Positions 28,633 to 39,030 of a stretch of 64,000 nucleotides of DNA are shown one piece after another. This DNA is from Shewanella intestini (GTDB taxonomy: Bacteria; Pseudomonadota; Gammaproteobacteria; Enterobacterales; Shewanellaceae). Within the stretch, counting starts at the first letter, position 1. Every line of letters starts with the position of its first letter. The position numbers and the translations under genes are program-made. The notes beneath the pieces are model-generated. The model saw nothing but the letters and a program-made list of their open reading frames with translations. It made no database searches and was not told where the DNA came from. The stretch spans positions 31,911 to 95,910 of the forward strand of contig NZ_JAAIKR010000007.1 of the NCBI RefSeq assembly GCF_018221465.1. Reading direction: 5' to 3'.

Positions 28633-29523
28633 TTAGTTATTTGGCATTTGTTGACGTAATACACGAATGGCATGTTGAATTTTTTTGGTGTTTTCAGGAC
28701 CCATTCTTATCATTAATTTTTGTGCATTTGGTAATGCTTCAAGTTGTGGGTCAACAAATTGGTAGTTAACGCTGATGGTTGACAATTCAATTGGATCTTC
28801 AATGATAGGCGCGTTTAATATTTGACTAAATGCTTGCTGCATACGCTCATCAAAATTAATGCTGTTACCATAGCCTAGTTCTTCAAATGCTTCTTTAAAC
28901 AAGGGTTTTGTTTGTTCATAAGTCGCAACTAATGCTTTTGGGCTAAGTTCACTGATAAAGTTGGCATAAATGTCATAACGGCGGTATCCATCTGGATTTA
29001 GATACGTTTTGTTGGTGACATCGCTGACGACAAATTGTCTTTCAGGGGCTTTTAAAGGACTCGCTTTGCGGATCAATTCGCCTTGGGCTAGGTTATCAAC
29101 AAACACCACAAATTGTCGCGCAATGTCTTTTTTAATGACAAGTGGCTGTATATCCATGCCATCAGCAACTGCTGTGGTTTTTTGAACTAAATAATCATCA
29201 GAGGCATTGAGTAGTGGTAATGGTTCTGGTGTTGATTGCGCCGTTTCTGGTTCTGTTGCAGGTATCACTGGTGCGACATCAACGTCAGGTTGCTCGGGAA
29301 TAACTTCTTCAATAGGTTGTTGCTCTATTGGTTTTTCTGGAGCCATTGCGGGTAATTGTACAGGTGCAATTTCTATTGGCTGAGGTTGTGAGTCTAGTTT
29401 ATTGGCAAAATAAAAATAAGCCGCAATAAGTGCGATTACAATTGCTGCAATAATCAGTGCAAGGTTATTGCCTGTGTTTGATGACGGCACTGGTGTCGCT
29501 CGGTCATCTTGGTTGGCTTGCAT
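28633..29523 (-). CDS. DUF3014 domain-containing membrane-anchored protein
   Basis: 296 residues. One membrane helix (about 22-42), a Pro/Glu-rich periplasmic linker (about 45-105), then a DUF3014 domain (about 110-290, with QPLVIKKDIARQFVVFVDNLAQG and YRRYDIYANFI). Function of the family is unknown; the topology suggests a periplasmic role near the cell wall. Confidence 0.85.
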   Translation of the reverse strand: MQANQDDRATPVPSSNTGNNLALIIAAIVIALIAAYFYFANKLDSQPQPIEIAPVQLPAMAPEKPIEQQPIEEVIPEQPDVDVAPVIPATEPETAQSTPEPLPLLNASDDYLVQKTTAVADGMDIQPLVIKKDIARQFVVFVDNLAQGELIRKASPLKAPERQFVVSDVTNKTYLNPDGYRRYDIYANFISELSPKALVATYEQTKPLFKEAFEELGYGNSINFDERMQQAFSQILNAPIIEDPIELSTISVNYQFVDPQLEALPNAQKLMIRMGPENTKKIQHAIRVLRQQMPNN

Positions 29524-29669
29524 ACGACTTCCTTTTAATTTTATGACACTTTTGTCAAAGGGGACTCTACTTATTCTGCAACTTTACTGGTGCTTGTCTA
29601 GAGGTAAGCAAAGTTAATTAATAATATATAATCTCGATCACTTTCTGGGCAGTTATTCCCGCTAAATGA

Positions 29670-31745
29670 TTATGCTTGAACAAATTGTTCTTTATCGCCA
29701 AGCCAGCGCTGGATTAATGCATCGACGTGTTCTGGCACTTGTTGATTAACATGGACGGCCAGTTTTTGAATATTAGGTATTAAATGTTGATCTCGTACCA
29801 AATCAGCAATTTTTAACTCGGCTAAACCTGTTTGGCGTGTGCCTAACACTTCACCTGGACCTCGAATTTCGAGATCTTTTTGTGCAATGACAAAGCCATC
29901 ATTACTGTCGCGTAGAACGCCTAAACGTTTAGTTGCAGTTTGTGAAAGTGGTGCTTTATACATTAATACACAATGACTGGCGACACTGCCACGCCCAACA
30001 CGGCCACGAAGCTGATGTAATTGCGCTAACCCCAAGCGTTCAGGGTTCTCGATGACCATTAAGCTGGCATTAGGAACATCAACGCCAACTTCAATAACAG
30101 TGGTAGCAACCAATAAGTGTAGTTCGCCAGCTTTAAATTGAGCCATTATTTGCTGCTTTTCGGCGCTTTTCATGCGCCCATGAACTAAGCCTATTTTTAA
30201 TTCAGGCAAAGCAATAATGAGTTCTTGTGCGGTGTCTTCTGCGGCTTGGCACTCAAGGGCTTCAGACTCCTCAATTAAGGTGCATACCCAGTAAGTTTGT
30301 CTGTTGCCTTCAAGAGCGGCTTTTCTCACTCGATCAATTACTTGCTGTCGTCTTGTGTCAGGTAGCGCTACTGTTGATACGGGGGTGCGTCCTGGTGGAA
30401 GCTCGTCAATAATCGAGGTGTCTAAGTCAGCATATGCTGTCATGGCCAATGTCCTTGGGATTGGCGTTGCAGTCATAATAAGTTGATGCGGATGAAATCC
30501 TTGTTTAATGCCTTTTTCGCGCAACTCTAGACGTTGATGTACTCCAAAGCGGTGTTGTTCATCAATAATTATTAGCGCCAATTTGGTAAATTGAACTTGC
30601 TCTTGGAAAATGGCATGGGTCCCTACAATCATTTGTGCTGTACCATCAGCGATATTAGCTAATGACTCGGCTCTGGCTTTGCCTTTTAATTTTCCAGCTA
30701 ACCAACCTACCTTTATATTCAGCGGTTCAAACCAATCTTTAAAGTTATTGGCGTGTTGTTCGGCCAATAATTCTGTTGGGGCCATTAATGCCACTTGATG
30801 ACCATTTTCTATGGCTTTGAGGGCGGCTAATGCTGCCACCAGTGTTTTACCTGAACCGACATCACCTTGTACTAAACGCATCATGGGATGGGACTGGTTT
30901 AAGTCGATATTTATCTCGCCTACTACCCTATTTTGAGCTGCAGTAGGTTGAAAAGGCAGTGCGCTAAGAAATGGTTTAATGAGTTGTTGGGTGCCAGCAA
31001 TCGCAGTTGCATTATCTTTATGACCGCGGGCACGAAGTTTTAGCATGCTTAAATTATGGGCTAGCAATTCTTCTTGGACAAGGCGTTGTTGTGCCGGGTG
31101 AGAGCCTTGCTCAAACAATATTGGGTTGGTGTCGCTTGGTGGGCGATGAACCAGAGTTAATGCTTGCTGCAAACTTAAATTGTTCGGGTGCAAGTGGCTC
31201 GGTAGCAGTTCTGTCAGGCCACCTTGTGCCAATAACGCTAATGCTTCATTGGTTAATTTAATCCAACTCGCTTGCTTTAAGCCTTCGGTTGTTGGATAGA
31301 TTGGTGTGAGCGTTTCGCTTAATGGTGCACTGTCACCAGCTTGAATTATTTTGTATTCAGGATGAATAATTTCAGCTTGGTGCTTACCTCTGCGTATTTC
31401 ACCGTAGGCGCGAATCATGGCGCCATTTTCCATGGCGTGGCGCTGTGACATGGAAAAATTAAAGAAACGCAGTGTGAGTGTACCGCTGTTGTCTCGGACG
31501 GTGCAAGTGAGGATTCGCCGGCGACCGGGCATAATCTGGGTCGATTGAATCTCACCTTCAATGGTGCCGTAACCGCCATATTGTAATGCGGCAATGGGGT
31601 AAATCTGAGTGCGGTCTTCGTATCTTAATGGTAAGTGGAATAAGATATCTTGCACGGTTTTTATGCCGAGTTTATTTAAGCGTTCAGCCATTTTTTTGGC
31701 AACACCTTTTAACTCGGTTATTGGCATGAGAGCAAGCTGCAACAA
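29670..31745 (-). CDS. recG: ATP-dependent DNA helicase RecG
   Basis: Remodels stalled replication forks and branched DNA. 691 residues: N-terminal wedge (OB) domain, helicase motifs GDVGSGKT, DEQHRFG, TATPIPRT, and the C-terminal QLRGRVGRG. TTG 31745 gives the length matching E. coli RecG (693) when aligned at LPLRYEDRT; ATG 31727 is a shorter option. The ribosome binding site is weak for both. Confidence 0.96.
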   Translation of the reverse strand: MLQLALMPITELKGVAKKMAERLNKLGIKTVQDILFHLPLRYEDRTQIYPIAALQYGGYGTIEGEIQSTQIMPGRRRILTCTVRDNSGTLTLRFFNFSMSQRHAMENGAMIRAYGEIRRGKHQAEIIHPEYKIIQAGDSAPLSETLTPIYPTTEGLKQASWIKLTNEALALLAQGGLTELLPSHLHPNNLSLQQALTLVHRPPSDTNPILFEQGSHPAQQRLVQEELLAHNLSMLKLRARGHKDNATAIAGTQQLIKPFLSALPFQPTAAQNRVVGEINIDLNQSHPMMRLVQGDVGSGKTLVAALAALKAIENGHQVALMAPTELLAEQHANNFKDWFEPLNIKVGWLAGKLKGKARAESLANIADGTAQMIVGTHAIFQEQVQFTKLALIIIDEQHRFGVHQRLELREKGIKQGFHPHQLIMTATPIPRTLAMTAYADLDTSIIDELPPGRTPVSTVALPDTRRQQVIDRVRKAALEGNRQTYWVCTLIEESEALECQAAEDTAQELIIALPELKIGLVHGRMKSAEKQQIMAQFKAGELHLLVATTVIEVGVDVPNASLMVIENPERLGLAQLHQLRGRVGRGSVASHCVLMYKAPLSQTATKRLGVLRDSNDGFVIAQKDLEIRGPGEVLGTRQTGLAELKIADLVRDQHLIPNIQKLAVHVNQQVPEHVDALIQRWLGDKEQFVQA

Positions 31746-31980
31746 TTACTTATATCCGATTACTGTAAATATATACATGTGTTTTTATCTTATCAGAGAT
31801 TTATTGATTGGCAAGGTTTACAAAAAGGAATTTATCTCGGCAGGATGTTGCTTATAAACAATCATTGTATAAAGGTGTTGCACGAATAGTTTGTGAATTA
31901 AGCTATGTGGTAAGTGCGGTAATGGATGTTAAAGGGATGAGCTGTTTTGTGCCGATGAGCATCGAGGTTGCGTTAAAAAT
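31746..31980. other. Intergenic DNA between recG and the acyl-CoA synthetase gene
   Basis: No gene is convincing. A 64-codon plus-strand frame (31808-32002) starts with TTG, has no good ribosome binding site and no recognisable domain. Confidence 0.5.
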
Positions 31981-31983
31981 AGA

Positions 31984-32026
31984 AATTGAACATACCGCGT
32001 GAACGCATTAAGCGGTATGTTCAATT
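31984..32026 (-). terminator. Long hairpin terminator after the acyl-CoA synthetase gene
   Basis: A perfect 15-bp stem (31984-31998 with 32012-32026) and a 13-nt loop, 16 bp beyond the minus-strand stop codon. On that strand it is followed by a T-rich stretch. Confidence 0.7.
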
Positions 32027-32042
32027 AGACAGAAAGAGGCGA

Positions 32043-33710
32043 TTAAATTTCGTCTTCCCAGACGACTTTAGCACCGCGAATACCTTCAGCTTTGCCATTA
32101 AATTGCTTTTCTAGAACATGACGTTTAATTTTTAACGTAGGGGTTAATATGTCATTTTCTACTGTCCAAGCATCATTGGTGACAATCATTGCATCAACAT
32201 GTTCATGTGACTCAAGGTTAGGGTTCACACTATCAAGCGTTGCTTTTAACGATGCTCTGACTTCTTCACGTGGTTGTTTCGATGCGCCTTCTGATAACTG
32301 TACTAATGCCGCAGGGTGAGGTAAACCAGAGCCAATAACACAAATTAACTCTAAATGAGTGTCTTGAGCTAATCTGCGTTCAATGGGCACTGGCGCAACA
32401 TATTTACCTTTAGAGGTTTTGAAGTTGTCTTTTACTCGGCCAGTAATACTGATGAAGCCGTCTTCGTCAATCTCGCATAAGTCACCGGTAAAGAAGAAAC
32501 CTTCTTCATCAAAGGCAGCTGCAGTTGCTTCTTCTTGCAAGTAATAACCTTGCATTAAGCCTGGGCTTTTTATTAACAATTCACCTTCATCTGTGCGGCG
32601 TACTTGGCAGCCTTCAATTGCTCGACCTACCGTGCCTATTTTGGCGGAGTTAAATGGATAGTTAATAATTGAGTAAGCACAGTTTTCAGTCATTCCCCAT
32701 GCTTCACTGATATTTAAGCCAATTTTTCGATACCATTCTAGTAACGTTGCTGGCACCGGTGCACTGCCTGACCCAAGAAGTCGGCAATGCTCTAAGCCTA
32801 GTCCTTGATGAATTTTGCGCTTTACAATGCTGCTGATGATTGGGATTTTTAATAATAGGTTTAACTTGCTCTCGCCAATTTTGTTGACAATGTTTAAGTG
32901 GAACAAGGTCCATAAACGAGGTACGGAGAAGAATACTGTTGGGCGACAACGTTGTACGTCCTCAACAAAGCTATCAAGGCTTTCAACAAAAGCCACACTT
33001 GAACCAGAATAAAAAGAAGATCCTTCCATCGCAACACGTTCAGTAATATGGGCTAAAGGCAGGTAAGATAATAGGCGTTCTTGAGTATCGGTTTTTAAGT
33101 CACGCACGACGGCGTTACATGTCCATGCATAAGCGGCAAATGTTTGAATGGCACCTTTAGGTTTGCCTGTTGAACCTGAGGTATAAATTAAGGTCATTAC
33201 TTGCTCAGGACTTGGGGTTGGCGAATCAACTAACGGTGGCGCTAAGTTTAGTAGCTGCTCCCAAGAATATTGACTTGGCATGGTGTCGTAAGGCATTGCA
33301 ATACGCAATAAGTCGCCGCCGACGCCAGATTCTTGTTCTGCCCAATGATCAAGTTTGCCTGAAAAAATAGCTTTACAGCCACTGTGTTCGATGACATAGC
33401 GAATGGTGTCAGCATTGGCGGTAGGGTAAATAGGAACACTAATATAACCGCCGTGCATCAGTGCTAAATCGGTGATAAACCATTCAGCACAGTTTTTAGA
33501 CAAAATGGCGACTTTATCACCGGGCGTTAACCCAAGGTGACGAAGTGCACCAGCTATTTGGTATACTTGTTGTTGGACTTCCTTCCAAGTAAATTCGACG
33601 TATTTGCCATTAATTGGCTGGCGAAGATAAACGTTATCTCCTTGTGTCTCTACCCAATGAGACAGCATTTCTATTGGGTTTTTAATCACGTTTTCCATCG
33701 ACAATTCCAT
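32043..33710 (-). CDS. Long-chain acyl-CoA synthetase-type AMP-binding enzyme
   Basis: Activates a carboxylic acid, probably a fatty acid, via acyl-adenylate to acyl-CoA. 555 residues; P-loop LIYTSGSTGKPKG, AWGMTE motif, TGDLCEIDEDGF and GRVKDNFKTSKGKYV (the catalytic Lys region is present, with K in KGKYVAP). The pattern is of the FAA1/COG1022 type rather than classical FadD, so the substrate is uncertain. Two starts are possible: ATG 33710 and ATG 33698; the second has GGAA 6 nt upstream. Monocistronic. Confidence 0.88.
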   Translation of the reverse strand: MELSMENVIKNPIEMLSHWVETQGDNVYLRQPINGKYVEFTWKEVQQQVYQIAGALRHLGLTPGDKVAILSKNCAEWFITDLALMHGGYISVPIYPTANADTIRYVIEHSGCKAIFSGKLDHWAEQESGVGGDLLRIAMPYDTMPSQYSWEQLLNLAPPLVDSPTPSPEQVMTLIYTSGSTGKPKGAIQTFAAYAWTCNAVVRDLKTDTQERLLSYLPLAHITERVAMEGSSFYSGSSVAFVESLDSFVEDVQRCRPTVFFSVPRLWTLFHLNIVNKIGESKLNLLLKIPIISSIVKRKIHQGLGLEHCRLLGSGSAPVPATLLEWYRKIGLNISEAWGMTENCAYSIINYPFNSAKIGTVGRAIEGCQVRRTDEGELLIKSPGLMQGYYLQEEATAAAFDEEGFFFTGDLCEIDEDGFISITGRVKDNFKTSKGKYVAPVPIERRLAQDTHLELICVIGSGLPHPAALVQLSEGASKQPREEVRASLKATLDSVNPNLESHEHVDAMIVTNDAWTVENDILTPTLKIKRHVLEKQFNGKAEGIRGAKVVWEDEI

Positions 33711-33888
33711 GTTATTTATAGTTATTTATCGGAGTATGGCTAAAATTAGTATGATTAATTTTGTGATCTGTCGCAAACTTTAATCTTAACTAAATATGAC
33801 ATAGCTCACACTAACTTAACAGGTTGTACGTTAGATGCCAGTCTATTTTTGAGCAAAAACTCTACACTTTGCTGTTGATTAAGCGCAA

Positions 33889-33913
33889 AAAAGGCGCAAC
33901 GGGCGCCTTTTAT
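33889..33913 (-). terminator. Terminator of ridA
   Basis: AAAAGGCGC (33889-33897), 5-nt loop, GCGCCTTTT (33903-33911); the A run on the plus strand is a T run in the ridA direction. Confidence 0.75.
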
Positions 33914-33940
33914 TGGTGATGGGCATTAAGTTGGAGAGTT

Positions 33941-34324
33941 TTATAGCTCCATTACGCCGTCCATTTCAACCAATGAGTCTTTAGGGAGCTGTTTAACACC
34001 TATAGCAGCACGCGCGGGATAAGGTTGGGTAAAGTAACGACTCATGATTTCATTAACGGTGGTGAAGTGCGATAAATCGATTAAGAAGATATTGAGTTTA
34101 ACGATATCTTCTAAGCTACCGCCAGCAGCTTCACACACCGCTTTTAGGTTTTCGAATACTTGAACAACTTGTTGGTCAAAATTGTCACTTACCATCGTCA
34201 TTGTACTTGGAACTAACGGGATTTGACCTGAAAGGTAAACCGTATTATTTACGCGTACGGCTTGTGAATAAGTACCAATAGCTTGAGGTGCTTTGTCGGT
34301 TGCAATAATTATTTTCTGCGCCAT
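33941..34324 (-). CDS. ridA: RidA family enamine/imine deaminase
   Basis: Clears reactive 2-aminoacrylate-type intermediates made by pyridoxal phosphate enzymes. 127 residues, the usual size; [17 protein letters not shown] and the Arg of [13 protein letters not shown] (substrate carboxylate binding) are present. ATG 34324 is chosen for the match to the family N-terminus ([17 protein letters not shown]) with GAGAG upstream. It follows spoT on the same strand. Confidence 0.95.
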   Translation of the reverse strand: MAQKIIIATDKAPQAIGTYSQAVRVNNTVYLSGQIPLVPSTMTMVSDNFDQQVVQVFENLKAVCEAAGGSLEDIVKLNIFLIDLSHFTTVNEIMSRYFTQPYPARAAIGVKQLPKDSLVEMDGVMEL

Positions 34325-34377
34325 GTTTTTCTCTCTTAAATTCGATAGGGATGGTGACAGCGTGACGACCAATATAC

Positions 34378-34418
34378 ATTTAGCGACGAACTCTCATGTA
34401 CGAAGGTCGTCGCTAAAT
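34378..34418. repeat. 12-bp perfect hairpin between spoT and ridA
   Basis: Arms 34378-34389 and 34407-34418 (core TTAGCGACGA/TCGTCGCTAA) with a 17-nt loop and no T tract. It could be an RNA processing or stability element in the spoT-ridA transcript. Confidence 0.55.
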
Positions 34419-34428
34419 ATTGATTATA

Positions 34429-36534
34429 TTATCTATTTCTTGAGGTGCGCAAGACTTCCGGTAATACTCGAATTCGGCGCATAACATTGGCTAAGTGGAC
34501 GCGATCTTTTACTGAAATACGCAGGTTGATGAGGTAGATCCTGCCGTCGCGCTCTTCGGTACTAATGTTGTTGATGTTTGAGTCAGCAGAGGCAATGATT
34601 GAAGTGATTTTTGCCAATGCTCCTTGGTGGTTTACAATTTCAACTCGTAAGTTGGCATGGTATTCAAGCCCTTCAACATTATCCCATTGAACCGAAATAT
34701 ATTTGTCAGGTTCGCCTTGGTAACCGCGAATATTGGCACAATTTTCCATGTGTACAACAAGACCTTTGCCCGGACTCACATGAGCGATAACGGCATCACC
34801 AGGAATAGGACGACAACAATTGGCATAAGTTACCAACATACCTTCAGCGCCTCTAATAGGCATAACCTTAGTGTCTTTATCGTCGTTAGATTGTAAGTCT
34901 TGGCCTAATAAACGTTGAGCAATAACAATACTCATTGCATTACCTAAACCAATATCAGCAAGTAATGAATTTAAATCATCATGCTTGGTATCTTGTATTA
35001 CACGTTCAATCTGTTCGGCTGGAAGATCATCAAGATCTTTATCACCTAAAGCATGATTGAGTAAGCGTTTACCTAAACCAACCGCGTTGTCGCCTTTTAA
35101 GCTTTTAAGCACTTGGCGAATTTTGCCACGGGCTTTGCCTGTTACGACAAAGTTTAGCCAAGCGGCATTGGGTCTTGCCCCTTTTGCAGTAATAATTTCA
35201 ACTGTTTGCCCTGAAATTAGCGGCTGGCTTAATGGATAAGCTTGACGGTTAACTCGTGCCCCCACGCATGTGTTACCCACATCGGTATGCACTTCATAAG
35301 CAAAATCAACAGGAGTGGCATTGACTGGTAGTTCTAAAATACGTCCTTCAGGTGTGAAAACGTATATTTCGTCAGGGAAGAGTTCTGTCTTAACGTTTTC
35401 AACAAACTCAAATGAACTACTGGCACTTTGTTGCAGTTCCAATAAACTTTGCATCCATTTATGGGCGCGAACTTGAGTGGTTGATTGTTGTGACGCGTCA
35501 GTACTGCTTTTATACATCCAGTGGGCAGCAACCCCTTTGTCGGCCATGTGGTCCATTTCCTCGGTGCGTATTTGCACTTCAACAGGAACAGCATGAGGGC
35601 CAAATAAAGAGGTATGTAATGATTGATAACCATTGGCTTTAGGGATAGCAATATAGTCTTTAAACCTACCTGGATGGGGCTTGTAAAGGCCATGCATAGT
35701 ACCTAATACTCGATAACAAGTATCAATGGTATCGACGATCACTCTGAAGGCATAGATATCCATGACTTCTTGAAATTGCAGCTCTTTACTCTTCATTTTA
35801 CGATAAATAGAGTAAAGGTTTTTCTCTCGACCTTTTACTGTGCCCTTAATGCCTGTATCTTCAAGTCGTGTTTCAATTGCATTTTCAATGCTGTTGATTA
35901 ACTCTTTTCGATTGCCTCTGGCTGCTTTTACAACTTCTTTAATTACCCGATGACGCATTGGATAATAGGCTTGAAAGCCTAAGTCTTCTAGTTCAGTTTT
36001 AATATTATGAATACCAAGGCGATTGGCAATTGGTGCATAAATTTCGAGGGTTTCACGGGCAATACGGCGACGTTTGTCAGGACGAAGCGCCCCGAGCGTC
36101 CGCATATTATGGGTTCGGTCGGCGAGTTTGATTAAAATAACGCGGATGTCTTGCGTCATTGCCATCATCATTTTGCGAAAGTTTTCTGCTTGTGCTTCTT
36201 TCTTATCGCGAAATTTAATTTTGTCTAGCTTGGAGACTCCCTCGACTAACTCAGCTACGGTTACGCCAAATAGCTCAGCTAACTCTTCTTGAGTCACGGG
36301 AGTGTCTTCAATGGTGTCGTGCAGCAATGCTGCCATTAGCGTCTCATAATCAAGACGCATGTCCGCTAAGATACGGGCAACGGCAACAGGGTGGGTTATA
36401 TAAGGTTCACCACTTGTGCGCATTTGGCCTTCATGGGCGTCTCGCGCAACCTTGTAGGCCTGCTTGAGTAATTCTAATTGCGCCGGTTCTAAATAACTGG
36501 ACGCAGACTCCTTTAGACCTTCAAACAGATACAA
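34429..36534 (-). CDS. spoT: Bifunctional (p)ppGpp synthetase/hydrolase SpoT
   Basis: Makes and degrades (p)ppGpp in the stringent response. 701 residues: HD hydrolase domain with H72-D73 in LHDTIEDT, synthetase domain (GRFKDYIAIPKANGYQSLHTS), TGS (about 390-450) and C-terminal ACT domain. The intact HD motif marks it as SpoT rather than RelA. It lies 13 bp after rpoZ, the conserved gmk-rpoZ-spoT order. Confidence 0.97.
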   Translation of the reverse strand: MYLFEGLKESASSYLEPAQLELLKQAYKVARDAHEGQMRTSGEPYITHPVAVARILADMRLDYETLMAALLHDTIEDTPVTQEELAELFGVTVAELVEGVSKLDKIKFRDKKEAQAENFRKMMMAMTQDIRVILIKLADRTHNMRTLGALRPDKRRRIARETLEIYAPIANRLGIHNIKTELEDLGFQAYYPMRHRVIKEVVKAARGNRKELINSIENAIETRLEDTGIKGTVKGREKNLYSIYRKMKSKELQFQEVMDIYAFRVIVDTIDTCYRVLGTMHGLYKPHPGRFKDYIAIPKANGYQSLHTSLFGPHAVPVEVQIRTEEMDHMADKGVAAHWMYKSSTDASQQSTTQVRAHKWMQSLLELQQSASSSFEFVENVKTELFPDEIYVFTPEGRILELPVNATPVDFAYEVHTDVGNTCVGARVNRQAYPLSQPLISGQTVEIITAKGARPNAAWLNFVVTGKARGKIRQVLKSLKGDNAVGLGKRLLNHALGDKDLDDLPAEQIERVIQDTKHDDLNSLLADIGLGNAMSIVIAQRLLGQDLQSNDDKDTKVMPIRGAEGMLVTYANCCRPIPGDAVIAHVSPGKGLVVHMENCANIRGYQGEPDKYISVQWDNVEGLEYHANLRVEIVNHQGALAKITSIIASADSNINNISTEERDGRIYLINLRISVKDRVHLANVMRRIRVLPEVLRTSRNR

Positions 36535-36547
36535 GTGGTGCTACTCC

Positions 36548-36826
36548 TTAGATTGTACGACCTTCAGCGATGGCAGCAACGGCTGCAATCTCTGCTGCTT
36601 CACGTTCACGCACAGTTTGACGTTCGTCAGCATCTAGGGTGTTAGATGTTACTAAGCCTAGTTCGATTTCGCGAAGGGCGATAACCGTTGGCTTATCGTT
36701 CATCTCTTCAACCATTGGGTCTTTACCTTGAACGGCGATTTGGCGTGCACGACGCGCTGCAACCAAGATCATGTCAAAACGGTTGCCGATTTGTTCTACG
36801 GCGTCTTCTACAGTTACGCGTGCCAT
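36548..36826 (-). CDS. rpoZ: RNA polymerase omega subunit
   Basis: 92 residues; [29 protein letters not shown] is the signature. Helps assemble RNA polymerase and is part of one ppGpp site. Between gmk (62 bp upstream of its start) and spoT. Confidence 0.97.
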   Translation of the reverse strand: MARVTVEDAVEQIGNRFDMILVAARRARQIAVQGKDPMVEEMNDKPTVIALREIELGLVTSNTLDADERQTVREREAAEIAAVAAIAEGRTI

Positions 36827-36888
36827 ATCTTAAAACTCCAGTTATTTCTTATAGTGAAAAAATGACGCAAAATTGTACACTAAGGCGT

Positions 36889-37512
36889 TTATTCTGCCAA
36901 TAGATCAACAATCATATCATTTTGTGCATGGCTCTGACTAGCACAGGTTAGTCGTTGACTGGCGATGATCGTCTCAAATTGGGTTAATGCTGTGTCGAAA
37001 TCGTCATTAATGATGAGGAAATCATATTGATTGTAGTGAGACATTTCAGATACGGCCTGTGCCATACGTTTGTTAATGACTTCTTGAGCATCTTGTCCGC
37101 GGCCTGTTAATCTACGCGCTAATTCTGTTCTTGATGGCGGTAAAATAAATATGCTGATGGCTTCGGGCATAATTTTTTTAACTTGTTCACCACCTTGCCA
37201 ATCGATGTCTAAAAAGACATCAACACCTTTTGCAAGTGTTTGTTCAATAACGTGTTTAGAAGTACCGTAGTAATTGCCAAAAACTTCTGCCCATTCAAAA
37301 AATGCGTTATCGGCAATGAGTGTTTTAAATTCTTCGGTTGCCACAAAATGATAATGAACCCCATTTTCTTCACCCGGACGAGGCGGTCTAGTGGTGTGAG
37401 ACACCGAAACTTGCTTGTCTTGAGGGTTATTTTTGAGGAGTGCCGAAATTAAAGATGATTTACCGGCGCCGCTGGGTGCTGAGACTATGAATAGGTTTCC
37501 ACGAGCGTTCAT
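36889..37512 (-). CDS. gmk: Guanylate kinase
   Basis: Phosphorylates GMP to GDP. 207 residues from ATG 37512, equal to E. coli Gmk. Walker A is APSGAGKS (12-19) and the GMP-binding region reads [19 protein letters not shown]. The frame extends to an ATG at 37548, but the conserved N-terminus ([17 protein letters not shown]) fits the shorter start. Confidence 0.96.
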   Translation of the reverse strand: MNARGNLFIVSAPSGAGKSSLISALLKNNPQDKQVSVSHTTRPPRPGEENGVHYHFVATEEFKTLIADNAFFEWAEVFGNYYGTSKHVIEQTLAKGVDVFLDIDWQGGEQVKKIMPEAISIFILPPSRTELARRLTGRGQDAQEVINKRMAQAVSEMSHYNQYDFLIINDDFDTALTQFETIIASQRLTCASQSHAQNDMIVDLLAE

Positions 37513-37794
37513 ATTTTTTGCAACTTTCAATAAATTAAAGATAGGCATTGATTATAGTCACTTCATATAGGTTAAGGCTATACAAACTCTCGATTGTCAG
37601 CTGCAGGCCACTGGATTGATAAACAGATAATAATTATGTGTTAAAACTACATTTCTAGACTATGACACTGGTGTTGTGGGCATGATGTTGTGTAGGCTTT
37701 GCGATTACTCAGCTTTTACTTCGCCTAGTTGTTAAACGGTGCCATGTAGCATCGAATGTATTGAAATTTTACTCGCTGTAAGGGAACTAAAAAC

Positions 37795-38961
37795 ATGTTG
37801 TTTTCAACATTATTCTGCCTTAAAGGTTTTGACACTGCTTGGCGGTTTGTCGCTATAAATATCACCATGTTGATACTGACATTGTTAAGTAGTGCCATTT
37901 TTTATCAAAATGGATTTAGTTTGGTTGTCGCTTTCGGGTTTGCAACCATTGCTGCATGTGCAAACTATCGACGCTTAAAGGCAATTAAAGGTTTTAAACC
38001 GAGTATGGTCGTGTCACCTTTATTATTAATTTTTATTGCATTAATACCGTTGTTAGGCATTTCATTTTGGTTCGGTGGGGTATTTTTCCTTTTATTTGTC
38101 GTGTTTGTGGCACTGATTGGCGTTAAACCAAGTAAAATAAATGTGCACGGTTTTGTGCAAGGTTATTACGGCCCCAAACTTGCTGAACAAGAAAAAGTGC
38201 AAAATAGGCAGCAAAGACAAGACCCTTTTATTAGTGCTAATGATCAATCTAACGAGCCGCAGGCGTCATTGCTTGACGGAAATACTCAAGCAGCTAAGCC
38301 ATTGGATACTGATTTTTCTGCCGAACCGTTATTTGAAACATCATCTGCACAACAATCGCAATTTGAAAGTGAGCCTTATTCCAATAACTATTCTGCGTTT
38401 CAAACGCCATCATTTACTAAGCAAAAGCAGAAAGTAGGGTTGTGGTGTCGTGACCATAAGCGGTTGTTGCTCACCATCATTACGATGGTAATTGCAGTTG
38501 TGATATTAACTGTAATTGGCTATGTTGCTTCACAGTTAGGGAGTAAAAGCGCTACCAATAACGGCCAGAATGTAATTGAAAAAGAAGTGCAACCAGTAGC
38601 CATTAAGCGGATTTCAGTAAAAGTACCTGATGGTTTTTGGGTAGTAAAAGAGGCCGATATTTTAATTATTCGCTGGCTGGGAGATGAAGGTCAGGCGCAT
38701 AACTTATGGAAATTAGCGACAGCAAAAGGTGAGTCGGCTTGTCAACAGATGACGTTTAATAACCAAAATGTTTATAGACCATTAACCGTCGATTTAATGA
38801 GTGATTCAGGTATTGAAGCTCGTTTTTCACCTTTAGATAATCGTGCCATTGTTACTGATATTGCCATGCGCGGCAGCTTTACTTTATGTGGTTACAAATT
38901 CAATTTAAAAGGCAGTCAAGCGGCGTTAATGAGCCTGCCTGAGTTTGCAAAAGAGCTATAA
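37795..38961 (+). CDS. Unknown membrane protein with C-terminal extracytoplasmic domain
   Basis: 388 residues. Four hydrophobic helices in residues 15-110, a Gln/Ser-rich linker (about 125-210), a fifth helix (about 222-243) and a 140-residue C-terminal domain with three cysteine-containing strands (e.g. GESACQQMTF, FTLCGYKF). The N-terminal part loosely recalls DUF805 proteins (ANYRRLKAIKG, IPLLGI) but this is not firm. It diverges from gmk. Confidence 0.7.
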   Translation: MLFSTLFCLKGFDTAWRFVAINITMLILTLLSSAIFYQNGFSLVVAFGFATIAACANYRRLKAIKGFKPSMVVSPLLLIFIALIPLLGISFWFGGVFFLLFVVFVALIGVKPSKINVHGFVQGYYGPKLAEQEKVQNRQQRQDPFISANDQSNEPQASLLDGNTQAAKPLDTDFSAEPLFETSSAQQSQFESEPYSNNYSAFQTPSFTKQKQKVGLWCRDHKRLLLTIITMVIAVVILTVIGYVASQLGSKSATNNGQNVIEKEVQPVAIKRISVKVPDGFWVVKEADILIIRWLGDEGQAHNLWKLATAKGESACQQMTFNNQNVYRPLTVDLMSDSGIEARFSPLDNRAIVTDIAMRGSFTLCGYKFNLKGSQAALMSLPEFAKEL

Positions 38962-39030
38962 ATGATTGGGAGTCATAGTGACGAAAAATATCAGAACCCG
39001 CACAAAACATGGCAGCGGGGTGATTAAATA

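Noticed and set aside
31808-32002. 64-codon plus-strand frame between recG and the acyl-CoA synthetase gene
   Set aside because: TTG start, no ribosome binding site, and it runs into the terminator hairpin of the neighbouring gene.
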